The translations under genes and the position numbers were made by a program. A model generated the notes under the pieces. That model was not told where the DNA came from. It saw nothing but the letters and a program-made list of their open reading frames with translations, and ran no database searches. Positions 10,123 through 18,193 of a stretch of 64,000 nucleotides of DNA are shown piece after piece; within the stretch, counting starts at the first letter, position 1; each line of letters begins with the position of its first letter. Source of the DNA: an uncultured Collinsella sp. (GTDB taxonomy: Bacteria; Actinomycetota; Coriobacteriia; Coriobacteriales; Coriobacteriaceae); assembly GCA_900762325.1 (NCBI GenBank), contig CAAFGG010000052.1, positions 1 to 64,000 of the forward strand, in the 5' to 3' direction.

Positions 10123-11133
10123 ATGGCTCGCGAGAGTGCTCGTTCTAAGGATACGGCTAAGCCTGGCATCAAGGAAGTTGCAGCGGTGGCGGGGGTTTCG
10201 CCTACTACGGTATCTCGCGTGCTTAATAATCGCGGCTATATTAGCCAAGAGACCCGCGATAAGGTCCATGCCGCGATGAAGCGCATCAACTATACGCCCA
10301 ACGATATCGCCCGTGCCATGCTCAACGGTCGCCTGAATCTTATCGGTATGATCGTCCCCTATGTCAGCAGTCCGTTTCATGCCCAAGTGGTTCAAGTCAT
10401 TGAGCATACCCTGGCCGAAAACGGTTTTAAGATGCTGCTGTGCAATAGCGCCAATCGACCCGAGCTTGAGCGCTCTTATATCGACATGCTTCGACGCAAT
10501 ATGGTTGATGGCGTCATCGTCAACTCGCTTAATATCGGTGCCGAGGCGTATGCCGAGATGGGCTTGAGTCTGGTTGGTATCGACTGCGACCTTGGCGAAG
10601 CCTCTGTTCAGATTGCGAGCGACAGCTATAGCATCGGCGAACTTGCCACGCGTCGCCTGATCGATGACGGATGTTCACGCATCCTGTGCCTGCGCAGCAA
10701 TAGTCGCATGCGCATGCCTGCCAATAAGCGTACCGATGCCTACCTCGATGTTGTTGAGCAGGCCGGTTTGCCCGCGCTTGTCCGTGAGGTCGAGTTCGTT
10801 AAGCCCGACGACGAAAAGAGCGCGGTCGTTGCGAAGATCCTCGATGAGAACCCCGATATTGACGGCATCTTTGCGGGAGACGACACGATGGCGGCTATCT
10901 GTCTTAACGTGATGAAGCAGCGCGGCTTGAGCGCTCCGGGCGATATTAAGGTCGTGGGCGCGGATGGTGCCCGCCGCACTATGACGTTTATGCCTGACTT
11001 AACAACCGTACGCCAAGATATCGATCGCATCGGAGAGCTCGCGGCGCAATCCATCATTGCTCTTGTTAACGGCGAAAAGCCCGAATCGAATATCAAGCTC
11101 CCCGTTGAACTCATTGAGGGTAAAACCGCGTAG
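10123..11133 (+). CDS. LacI-family transcriptional repressor of the sucrose/fructoside locus
   Basis: 336 residues. The N-terminal HTH reads IKEVAAVAGVSPTTVSRVLN (about 17-36), followed by the hinge helix region PNDIARAMLNGR and a periplasmic-binding-like sensor domain (PYVSSPFHAQ, then VVGADGARRT). The start at 10123 is chosen for GGGGGAGG upstream; ATG 10102 in frame lies inside the operator. The gene precedes two GH32 enzymes and a PTS gene, and matching operators lie at both promoters. The inducer is probably a sucrose-derived sugar or sugar phosphate. Confidence 0.9.
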   Translation: MARESARSKDTAKPGIKEVAAVAGVSPTTVSRVLNNRGYISQETRDKVHAAMKRINYTPNDIARAMLNGRLNLIGMIVPYVSSPFHAQVVQVIEHTLAENGFKMLLCNSANRPELERSYIDMLRRNMVDGVIVNSLNIGAEAYAEMGLSLVGIDCDLGEASVQIASDSYSIGELATRRLIDDGCSRILCLRSNSRMRMPANKRTDAYLDVVEQAGLPALVREVEFVKPDDEKSAVVAKILDENPDIDGIFAGDDTMAAICLNVMKQRGLSAPGDIKVVGADGARRTMTFMPDLTTVRQDIDRIGELAAQSIIALVNGEKPESNIKLPVELIEGKTA

Positions 11134-11185
11134 TTCATCCCGTGCCAAAAGAATTCCTCAAACACCTCTGATGACCGTTCGCCGG

Positions 11186-11204
11186 CATATGTCAACCGTT
11201 TGCC
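11186..11204. promoter_or_regulatory. Upstream LacI-type operator O1
   Basis: CATATGTCAACCGTTTGCC; its complement GGCAAACGGTTGACATATG matches the O2/O3 pattern. It is centred about 49 bases upstream of O2, allowing DNA looping between repressor dimers. Confidence 0.55.
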
Positions 11205-11234
11205 GACGACTGGAACTGCAAAAAGACGTATTGG

Positions 11235-11270
11235 TATGAAAACGTTTGACATATGAAAACGATTGACATA
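11235..11270. promoter_or_regulatory. Tandem LacI-type operators O2 and O3 with embedded promoter
   Basis: O2 TATGAAAACGTTTGACATA (11235-11253) and O3 TATGAAAACGATTGACATA (11252-11270) overlap by two bases, centres 17 apart. The TTGACA at 11246-11251 in O2 with TATCTT at 11269-11274 forms a promoter with an exact 17-base spacer, so O3 fills the spacer. Repressor binding would fully cover the promoter. Confidence 0.75.
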
Positions 11271-11317
11271 TCTTGCAGTTGTACCGAGTTAGTATCTCGT
11301 GAGAAAGGAAGTCTCGG

Positions 11318-12700
11318 ATGCACAAGGTGTATTACCAGCCTGAGGGAATTTGGGTAGGCGACATCATGCCGTACGGCGAGGACGGCACGTTCTATCTCTA
11401 TCATCAGCGTGACACGCGAAACCCCGGACCTTTCGGAGAGCCGTTTGGCTGGGCACTCGCGACAACCAAGGACTTCGTCAATTACAAAGACTTTGGCGAG
11501 AGCCTTGAGCGTGGCGGCGACGAGGAAGTCGACCAGTATGTTTATGCTGGCACGGTGTTTAAGGTGGGCGACAAGTACCATGCGCTCTACACTGGTTGCA
11601 ATCGCGATAAGGTCAAGGCACGCTTGATGAAGCAGGTTCTTCTTCACGCAACGAGTGACGACGCCGTCAAGTGGGAGAAGAACATCGCCGAGACGCTGCT
11701 TCCGCCCCAGGAGGGTTACGATGACCGCAACTGGCGCGATCCCTTTGTGCTTTGGGATGAGGAGAACGAAGAGTACATGCTCATCCTCGGCACGCGTGTG
11801 GGCGAGGACAAGCGTCTGATGACTGGTCGTCTGGTCAAGTTCACCTCCAAGGACCTGGATACCTGGGAGTTCCAGGGCGACTGGTGGAATCCGGGCCTGT
11901 ACACCATGTTCGAGATGCCTGATCTCTTTAAGATGGGCGACTGGTGGTATCTGGTGTTCTCCGAGTACAGTGATGGCAACAAGACCCGTTACCGCATGTC
12001 TCGCTCTATCAACGGTCCTTGGATCACTCCTGCGGACGATTCCTTCGATGGCCGCGCGTACTATGCCGCGCGTACCGCATTTGACGGCGAGCGCCGCGTT
12101 CTCTTTGGTTGGGTTCCTACGCGTGACGAGGGCGGCGACCCCAGCTCTTACCTGTGGGGTGGCACCTTTATGCCCCTCGAGATCGTTCAGCGTGCCGACG
12201 GAACGCTCGGCACCAAGCTTCCTGACAGCATGCTTGGCGCCTTTGGCGAGGCTAAGGCAGTCGAGGCCTTTGAGCTCTCCTGCGAGTCGGGCAAGGTCGA
12301 GCAGGTGCTCGCCGCGGATGCCGGTTCCACCTATATGCTCGATGCCGACATCGAGCTCGCCGGTGACGCTGCCGGCTTCTCGGTGAAGCTTGCCGAGGAC
12401 GCCGAGTCCGGTCTTGCCTATGAGTTCCGCGCCAACCTGCGTGAGGGCAAGCTCGAGTTCACGGCGGCCCCCCAGTATCCGTGGTTCCAGGTCAACAACA
12501 TGGGCCTCGAGCGTCCGTTGTTCTTTAAGGGCGAGGGCACTCATCATGTGCGCCTGGTCGTTGACGACGATATCGCGACCATCTTTGTCGATGATGTTGC
12601 GCTTAACGCTCGATTCTGCAATAAGCAGGGCCAGGGCGTGGCGCTGACGGTCACCGACGGTACGCTTAAGTGCGCAAATGCAACGATCGCGTCTCTGTAA
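11318..12700 (+). CDS. GH32-like beta-fructosidase with a non-canonical nucleophile motif
   Basis: 460 residues: five-bladed propeller followed by a beta-sandwich from about 330. The RDP motif is present (NWRDPFVLWD, about 141) and the acid/base region reads TMFEMPDLFKMGD, matching the ECPDLF block of GH32. The N-terminal WMNDPNG block is replaced by GIWVGDIMPYGEDGTFYLYH. Asp in VGDIM is the likely nucleophile equivalent. AAAGGA lies eight bases before the ATG. It is the first gene behind the triple-operator promoter and precedes the PTS gene. A cytosolic fructoside or sucrose-phosphate hydrolase is likely; the exact substrate may differ from that of the second, canonical GH32 at 14299. Confidence 0.82.
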   Translation: MHKVYYQPEGIWVGDIMPYGEDGTFYLYHQRDTRNPGPFGEPFGWALATTKDFVNYKDFGESLERGGDEEVDQYVYAGTVFKVGDKYHALYTGCNRDKVKARLMKQVLLHATSDDAVKWEKNIAETLLPPQEGYDDRNWRDPFVLWDEENEEYMLILGTRVGEDKRLMTGRLVKFTSKDLDTWEFQGDWWNPGLYTMFEMPDLFKMGDWWYLVFSEYSDGNKTRYRMSRSINGPWITPADDSFDGRAYYAARTAFDGERRVLFGWVPTRDEGGDPSSYLWGGTFMPLEIVQRADGTLGTKLPDSMLGAFGEAKAVEAFELSCESGKVEQVLAADAGSTYMLDADIELAGDAAGFSVKLAEDAESGLAYEFRANLREGKLEFTAAPQYPWFQVNNMGLERPLFFKGEGTHHVRLVVDDDIATIFVDDVALNARFCNKQGQGVALTVTDGTLKCANATIASL

Positions 12701-12745
12701 TGGCATCAAAACGTCTTATGATTTCGTAAAGGAATGGAGAGGAAC

Positions 12746-14197
12746 ATGGACTACAAAGTAGTGTCTCAGCAAGTCGTCGATAACGTCGGCGGTCTGGAGA
12801 ACATCGAGGGCGCCACGCATTGCGTTACGCGTCTGCGTCTGGTGCTCAAGGATACGAGCAAGTACAACAAGGCCGAGCTCGAGAACATCGATGGCGTCAA
12901 GGGCGTGCTGTACAACAGCGGCCAGCTCATGATCATCTTCGGTACCGGTACCGTCAACAAGGTCTACGATGAGTTTATGGCTCTGACGGGCGTTAAGGAG
13001 ATCAGCGCTTCCGAGGTCAAGGGCGCCGAGGCGGACAAGAAGGGCAAGTTCTTCTCGGTCCTCAAGGTATTTTCGGACATCTTTATCCCCATCATTCCCG
13101 CTTTCGTCGGCGCTGCTATCATCATCGGCCTTAAGTCGCTGATCGTTGCCAACGGCCTCTTTGGCATGGAGGGCAGCCTCGCCGATCACAGCGAGTTCCT
13201 CAAGAACCTCGCAAGCTTCTTTGCCATTATCGCCACCACCTTCGACTACCTGCCTGTCCTGGTTATGTACAGCGCGGTCAAGCGTTTTGGCGGTAACCCG
13301 ATTCTGGGCATCCTCGTCGGTATCGTCATGGTTCACCCGAGCCTTATGAACCGCAACACGTTCGTTATGGACCCGACGGGTGCTGAGTACTGGAACTTTG
13401 GTCCGCTCTCCATTCCCATGGTTGCTTTCCAGGGTGGCGTGTTCCCTGCAATCCTGACTGCCTGGTTTATGGCCAAGGTCGAAAAGATTGCCCAGAAGTA
13501 CATCCCCGAGGTCGTTTCGTTCGTCTTTGTCCCGACCGTTACCCTGATTCTTGCTAACGTCGCCCTGTTCACCGTGTTCGGCCCGCTCGGCAACCTGATC
13601 GGCGACGTCCTCGCCGGCGTAATCGATATCCTGTACAACAGGATGGGCGTCTTTGGTGCCTTTGTCTTCGCCGCGTTCCTGCAGCCGCTTGTCGTTACCG
13701 GTACGCATCAGTTCATCCAGGGTATCGAGGCAAACCTCGTTGCCACGACTGGCTTCAACTACATCCAGGCCATCTGGTCGGTTTCCATCATCGCCCAGGG
13801 CGGCGGCGCCATCGGCATGTACCTCATTCACAAGAAGCATTCCAAAGAGCGCAACATCTGCATGTCGTCCTTTATCCCGACGCTGGTCGGTATCTCCGAG
13901 CCCGCAATCTTTGCTGCAAACATGCGCTACTCGATCATCCCGTTCATCTGCGCTTGCATCGGTGCAGGCTGCGGCGGTGCCTTCGTGAAGCTCTTTGAGG
14001 TGCGCGCCATCGGTCAGGGTCTGACCGGCGTGCTTGGCCTGCTCATCGTCACGCCCGAGACGCTCGTGTGGTATGTGGCTGGCAATCTCATCGCCTTCAT
14101 CGTGCCGATCGTCTTGATCTTTGCCTACAACAAGGCAAAGGGCGTGCCGACCACCGATGAAGAGGGCGCTGGCGCTGGCTTCGACGTTAGCTTCTAG
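12746..14197 (+). CDS. scrA: PTS EIIBC, sucrose / beta-glucoside type
   Basis: 483 residues. EIIB domain at 1-90 with the phosphorylated Cys in ATHCVTRLRL; then the EIIC membrane domain of about ten helices with the conserved GTHQFIQGIEANL and SEPAIFAANMR blocks. It imports a disaccharide and phosphorylates it. No EIIA domain is fused, so a separate EIIA must serve it. Two GH32 genes flank it, which favours sucrose. Start 12746 or in-frame 12734; GGAGAGG lies between them, so the choice is uncertain. Confidence 0.88.
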   Translation: MDYKVVSQQVVDNVGGLENIEGATHCVTRLRLVLKDTSKYNKAELENIDGVKGVLYNSGQLMIIFGTGTVNKVYDEFMALTGVKEISASEVKGAEADKKGKFFSVLKVFSDIFIPIIPAFVGAAIIIGLKSLIVANGLFGMEGSLADHSEFLKNLASFFAIIATTFDYLPVLVMYSAVKRFGGNPILGILVGIVMVHPSLMNRNTFVMDPTGAEYWNFGPLSIPMVAFQGGVFPAILTAWFMAKVEKIAQKYIPEVVSFVFVPTVTLILANVALFTVFGPLGNLIGDVLAGVIDILYNRMGVFGAFVFAAFLQPLVVTGTHQFIQGIEANLVATTGFNYIQAIWSVSIIAQGGGAIGMYLIHKKHSKERNICMSSFIPTLVGISEPAIFAANMRYSIIPFICACIGAGCGGAFVKLFEVRAIGQGLTGVLGLLIVTPETLVWYVAGNLIAFIVPIVLIFAYNKAKGVPTTDEEGAGAGFDVSF

Positions 14198-14234
14198 TTG
14201 AGCCGTTCAGCGTAATGTGCGGATAAGTCCATTT

Positions 14235-14276
14235 GGGGAAGGGCGTTCGGCTCGTGTGAGTCGAGCGTCCTTTCCC
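14235..14276 (+). promoter_or_regulatory. 19-bp RNA hairpin between the PTS gene and scrB
   Basis: Arms GGGGAAGGGCGTTCGGCTC and GAGTCGAGCGTCCTTTCCC pair over all 19 positions when G-U pairs are allowed (four of them), with a GTGT loop. At DNA level the repeat is imperfect, so selection appears to be on RNA. There is no T-run; it lies 22 bases before the scrB start and could block decay or modulate scrB translation. Confidence 0.6.
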
Positions 14277-14298
14277 ATAGACGAGAAAGTCAACGGCG

Positions 14299-15741
14299 AT
14301 GTTTAATCAAAAAAATAAGGTGACACGCGCGGACTATGAGCAGTGGCGTGCCGGACAGGATGAGACGGCGGCTCGCATCGCATCCGACCCCGATAGGCTT
14401 TTGTTCCATGTGGAGCCTGAGCTTGGCTGGCTTAACGACCCCAACGGTTTGGTTCAGATTGGTGATACGTATCACATCTATCATCAATACGATCCGTTCG
14501 ATGCTGCGCATGGCGGTCCAGTGCTTTGGAACCATCTGACGACAAAGGATTTTGTGACGTACGAGAATCACGGCCCCGTGCTGTTCCCCGATTCCGATTT
14601 GGATTCGAGTGGAGCGTATTCTGGTTCTGCCTTTGTACGTGATGGCAAGATTCACTACTTCTATACCGGCAACGTTAAGCATTTTGACCGCGATGATTAC
14701 GACTACGTGTTGACGGGCCGTGAGCAAAACCAGATTCATATGGTTGCCGAGAATCCCGACGAATTGGGCGAGAAGTGCATAGCTGTTGGACCGGTCGATT
14801 ACCCCGACGATATCGGTACGCACGTGCGCGACCCCAAGATCCTTGAGCACGATGGTATCTACTACATGGTTCTGGGCGCTCGTACGAAAGACGACCGTGG
14901 CTGCGTGCTTGTCTATACCTCGCGCAATCTTGAGGACTGGAGCTATACGACGCGCATTGAGTTGGGCGAGAAGTTTGGCTTTATGTGGGAGTGCCCCGAT
15001 CTGTTTGAGCTCGATGGCGAGCTTATTCTCGTTTGCTGTCCGCAGGGTGTGCCCGCCGATGGCTGGCGTTACCGCAATCCGCATCAGTGCGTGTGGTTCT
15101 CCATCGAGGCCGATTGGGGGGCGCCGAGCTTTAAGATCGTCGGCCAGGGCATGCCTCCGATGGTTGATGCCGGTTTTGATTTCTATGCCCCGCAGTCCTT
15201 TGAGGATGCGGCAGGTCGACGCTTGATGATCGGATGGTCGGGTTGCCCCGATACGATGGCAGAAAGCCCGACGGTGGCACGCGGATGGCAGTGCGCGTTG
15301 ACGGTGCCGAGAGAGCTGAGCATACGCGATGGTAAGCTCTGCCAGCAGCCGGCGCACGAGATTGAGAGGATGCGCGGTGACTGCGTTCGCGCGACAGGCG
15401 GTGAAACCGTTGAGGAGCCGGGCCGCCTGTTTGATCTTGTGGTTTCCTGTGAGGGCGCCAAGATGGCCGAGCTCGAAATCCGCAAGGGTGTCTTTGTGCG
15501 TTATGCGGACGGGATGCTTACCCTCGACATGGGTGACGAAGGCTATGGGCGCGACCAGAGGTCGATCGAGCTCAGCGAGCTTCGCGACCTGCGCGTGCTT
15601 TCGGACACTACGATGGTCGAGATTTTTGCAAATGGCGGCGAGGCGGCACTTACGAGCCGTACCTATTCGCCGGCGGTTCCGGCGATGGGGTTGCATGCCG
15701 AGGGTGCGGCGTCGATGGATTTCTACCGCCTCGCGCATTAA
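14299..15741 (+). CDS. scrB: GH32 sucrose-6-phosphate hydrolase / invertase
   Basis: 480 residues with all canonical GH32 blocks: GWLNDPNG (nucleophile Asp near 46), HVRDPKI (near 178) and MWECPDLF (near 235). The C-terminal beta-sandwich ends with AAYT-like SRTYSPAVPAMG. It cleaves sucrose-6-phosphate delivered by the PTS to glucose-6-phosphate and fructose. It is last in the locus after the 19-bp hairpin. The ribosome site is weak (GAGAAAG at some distance), so translation may depend on upstream structure. Confidence 0.92.
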   Translation: MFNQKNKVTRADYEQWRAGQDETAARIASDPDRLLFHVEPELGWLNDPNGLVQIGDTYHIYHQYDPFDAAHGGPVLWNHLTTKDFVTYENHGPVLFPDSDLDSSGAYSGSAFVRDGKIHYFYTGNVKHFDRDDYDYVLTGREQNQIHMVAENPDELGEKCIAVGPVDYPDDIGTHVRDPKILEHDGIYYMVLGARTKDDRGCVLVYTSRNLEDWSYTTRIELGEKFGFMWECPDLFELDGELILVCCPQGVPADGWRYRNPHQCVWFSIEADWGAPSFKIVGQGMPPMVDAGFDFYAPQSFEDAAGRRLMIGWSGCPDTMAESPTVARGWQCALTVPRELSIRDGKLCQQPAHEIERMRGDCVRATGGETVEEPGRLFDLVVSCEGAKMAELEIRKGVFVRYADGMLTLDMGDEGYGRDQRSIELSELRDLRVLSDTTMVEIFANGGEAALTSRTYSPAVPAMGLHAEGAASMDFYRLAH

Positions 15742-15827
15742 CCGTGTGTGGAGCGCGATTGGACTTGCTGGGCGGAATGCGTCGCAGTTGCTGCAGCGAA
15801 CTACCGTTCATCGCGTATAGCTACCGT

Positions 15828-15856
15828 TTGCGGGATAAGTAACACTCATTTATAAA
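15828..15856 (+). promoter_or_regulatory. Sigma-70-type promoter for degV
   Basis: TTGCGG, exact 17-base spacer, TATAAA. The predicted transcript has a leader of about 150 nt. Confidence 0.5.
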
Positions 15857-15893
15857 CCGTGTAAAATCTCAGGTAAGCACGGAGTTTTCCAGG

Positions 15894-15935
15894 GAGACGC
15901 TGTCCTTTGTTGTGCGCAAGGGGCGGCGTCTCTTT
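15894..15935 (+). terminator. Leader stem-loop upstream of degV
   Basis: Arms GAGACGC and GCGTCTC with an inner CCTTTG / CAAGGG stem, followed by TTTGG. It could end transcripts from scrB or attenuate the degV transcript; the T-run is short. Confidence 0.45.
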
Positions 15936-16011
15936 GGCGCTTAGATGCTGTTGCACAACAGTGCGGTGGCCTGTGCTTGGTATTGGAAAGTCGACGTTGA
16001 GATAGGTCGTG

Positions 16012-16872
16012 ATGATAATGGGCAAGTACGTAATCGTGGTTGAGTCTGGGTCGGATGTAACGCCGGAGCTCTGCGAGCGCTACGGCATCGTGCGCGTGCC
16101 CATGCATGTCACGATCGGTGACGAGACCGTCGAGGACGGCTCGATCGATCCGCTCGAGATTTATTCGCGCTGCAACGAGTTTGGTGTGATGCCCAAGACC
16201 AGTGGCTGTTCGCCAGCGGATTTTGCGCATGTGTACGACCGCATCCATGCCGAGCAGCCCGACGCGACTATTTTGCATCTTGCATATTCCGAGGCCACGA
16301 CCTGTTCGCATCAGTCCTCTAAGATTGCGGCTCAGGGGCGCGACTACGTGTTCTCCATGGACACGCGCTTTGTCTCGGTGGGCCAGTCGCTCGTTGTCGT
16401 CGAGACCGCCAAATACATCGAGGCTCACCCCGATGCCACCGTCGACGAGATCTTTGCATTTACGAATTCCGTCATGGACCGCGTGCTGTTGGGCTTTGTT
16501 CCTACCGACCTTGCCTTCCTTAAGGCAGGTGGTCGCTTGTCAAACGTCGCGTTCCTTGGCGCCCACCTGCTCAAGATTAAGCCCTGCATTGAGGTAACGG
16601 GCGGCAAGTTCGTGGCAACCAAGAAGTTCCGCGGCTCTATGCTCAAGTGCGCCCGCGCCTTTATTGATCACATGGTTGCCAAGGGCGAGATTGACTACTC
16701 GCACATTGGCCTGGCGTATTCGGTAGGTCTTTCCGAGGAGCTGCGCGACGACATGGAAGTCTATGCACACGATCTTGGCTTTAAGGACATTACCTGGACT
16801 CAGGTCGGCGGCGTCATCTCGAGCCATTGCGGCCCGACCGCCTTCGGCGCGGTGCTCACGCTTAAGGCGTAA
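16012..16872 (+). CDS. DegV family fatty-acid-binding protein
   Basis: 286 residues, standard for DegV. The N-terminus VIVVESGSDVTPELCERYG, the PKTSGCSPADF loop and the GRLSNVAFLGAHLLKIKP block are family signatures; Ser and Thr in TSG/CSP line the lipid head-group site. Such proteins bind a fatty acid and, as FakB, present it to the kinase FakA; no FakA gene is nearby. Starts at 16012 or 16018 are both reasonable with GAGATAGG upstream. A terminator follows. Confidence 0.88.
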   Translation: MIMGKYVIVVESGSDVTPELCERYGIVRVPMHVTIGDETVEDGSIDPLEIYSRCNEFGVMPKTSGCSPADFAHVYDRIHAEQPDATILHLAYSEATTCSHQSSKIAAQGRDYVFSMDTRFVSVGQSLVVVETAKYIEAHPDATVDEIFAFTNSVMDRVLLGFVPTDLAFLKAGGRLSNVAFLGAHLLKIKPCIEVTGGKFVATKKFRGSMLKCARAFIDHMVAKGEIDYSHIGLAYSVGLSEELRDDMEVYAHDLGFKDITWTQVGGVISSHCGPTAFGAVLTLKA

Positions 16873-16901
16873 GGCCTGGAGTCTATCGATTTCTATTGCC
16901 T

Positions 16902-16940
16902 CGGCGGTGGGCGGGTTGCGATAACCCTCCCGCCGCTTTT
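16902..16940 (+). terminator. Rho-independent terminator after degV
   Basis: An imperfect GC-rich stem (GGCGGTGGGCGGGTT against AACCCTCCCGCC) followed by GCTTTT. Confidence 0.6.
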
Positions 16941-17058
16941 GCGTGGAGTCAAATAGGACGACCTAATTGACCTCTAAACCGTTTCGCCATCATATGTATG
17001 GGCTAGAATGGCTCTGGCATTTATGTAACTAAAACCAATGAGAGGCAAGGTAGCGGGA

Positions 17059-17877
17059 ATGGCTGAGATGACGCTCGAGGGTGTGGACGCTCGTCCCGAG
17101 GACTCCGCGTTTGCCCTGGGCCGCGTACATTCGATCGAGACGATGGGTACGGTTGACGGTCCCGGCATCCGCTTCGTAGTGTTTGTCCAAGGCTGTCCCA
17201 TGCGCTGCGCGTATTGCCACAATCCCGATACCTGGTCGGTTAACGGCGGCACCATGGTGACCGTCGAGCATCTGATGGACGAGTTCCAGAGCAACCATGA
17301 GTTTTACCGCAGCGGCGGCATTACCGTTTCGGGCGGCGAGCCGCTTCTGCAGCCCGAGTTTTTGGCCGACCTGTTCCGTGCAATGCACAACAACCCCGAT
17401 GGTCGTGTGCATACCTGCCTGGATAGCTGTGGCTACGCCTTCGACCCTCAGCATCCCGAGAAGTTCGATGCCGTGCTCAACGAGACCGACATGGTACTGC
17501 TCGATATTAAGCATGCCGACCCGGTCGAGCATAAAAAGCTGACCGGTTGTGATCCCGCACGCATCCTGGCGTTTGGCGATGAGCTTGCACGTCGCAATAT
17601 CAAGGTCGTTATCCGCCACGTGGTTGTGCCGGGCATTACCGACACGGTGGAGGAGTGCGAGAAGCTCGGTCGCCTCATCGCTCCATGGCACAACGTGGTG
17701 GGCCTGGAAATGCTGCCGTATCACACGATGGGTGTCGTCAAGTACGAGCAACTGGGCATTCCCTATAAGCTCGAGGGCGTGCCCCAGATGGATACCGCGC
17801 GCATGCCCGAGCTGCGCAATGCCGTTATGGCCGGCATGAAAAAGCGCCGCGCCGAACTCAAAAACGCCATCGGCTAG
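17059..17877 (+). CDS. pflA: Pyruvate formate-lyase activating enzyme (radical SAM)
   Basis: 272 residues. The Fe-S motif is CPMRCAYC (CxxxCxxC), preceded by GRVHSIETMGTVDGPGIRF as in PflA, with SAM-binding SGGEPLLQ and DIKH later. It generates the glycyl radical, here presumably on G58 of the small subunit at 9570. It carries about 20 extra N-terminal residues compared with E. coli PflA. ATG 17059 is chosen because AAGG lies nine bases upstream; ATG 17038 lacks a site. It is about 7.2 kb from the pfl genes and on its own transcript. Confidence 0.93.
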   Translation: MAEMTLEGVDARPEDSAFALGRVHSIETMGTVDGPGIRFVVFVQGCPMRCAYCHNPDTWSVNGGTMVTVEHLMDEFQSNHEFYRSGGITVSGGEPLLQPEFLADLFRAMHNNPDGRVHTCLDSCGYAFDPQHPEKFDAVLNETDMVLLDIKHADPVEHKKLTGCDPARILAFGDELARRNIKVVIRHVVVPGITDTVEECEKLGRLIAPWHNVVGLEMLPYHTMGVVKYEQLGIPYKLEGVPQMDTARMPELRNAVMAGMKKRRAELKNAIG

Positions 17878-17899
17878 CGAGCCATTTTCGCTCCCCAAA

Positions 17900-17932
17900 G
17901 GCACTCATTGGGGACAGACTTAAATGAGTGCC
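17900..17932. repeat. Small palindrome with GGGGACAGACTT core
   Basis: Arms GGCACTCATT and AATGAGTGCC around GGGGACAGACTTA, 23 bases after the pflA stop. The GGGACAG centre links it to the GGGACAGGTTT elements elsewhere in the window. Probably a REP-type palindrome. Confidence 0.6.
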
Positions 17933-17968
17933 CCTGGGCACCAAGTTGATTGCCAAAGAGCCCCGTCA

Positions 17969-18035
17969 AGTTGCGGTGGAATAGTTCTTGTTTTTCGGCT
18001 TATGCCGTTCAAACAGGAACTATTTCACCGCAACT
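17969..18035. repeat. Palindrome of the AGTTGCGGTG family, copy 1
   Basis: 25-base arms starting AGTTGCGGTGGAATAGTT and ending TATTTCACCGCAACT, 17-base loop, only two differences, both G-U compatible. A second copy is at 36889. It lies in the pflA-to-beta-lactamase-like gap (17878-18193), which holds no gene. Confidence 0.7.
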
Positions 18036-18193
18036 GCGTTTTGGGTAGAGATGTGCAACAGAATTGGCAAAAATGCATAGAAACGCTTGTGGTTTCTTTA
18101 AAGACACCTTAAACGCCACTGAATATCTTTGGAAAGAAATGCCTGCTCGGTATCATGCTGCTCGTATATAAACGGTGGCAGTCAGGAGACCAC

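Noticed and set aside
15797..15810. SOS-box-like CGAACTACCGTTCA upstream of degV
   Set aside because: The last conserved G is missing, it lies upstream of the -35 box, and DegV has no link to DNA damage; probably chance.
18155..18193. ATG 18155 as start of the beta-lactamase-like protein
   Set aside because: No ribosome site, whereas GTG 18194 has AGGAG five bases upstream.
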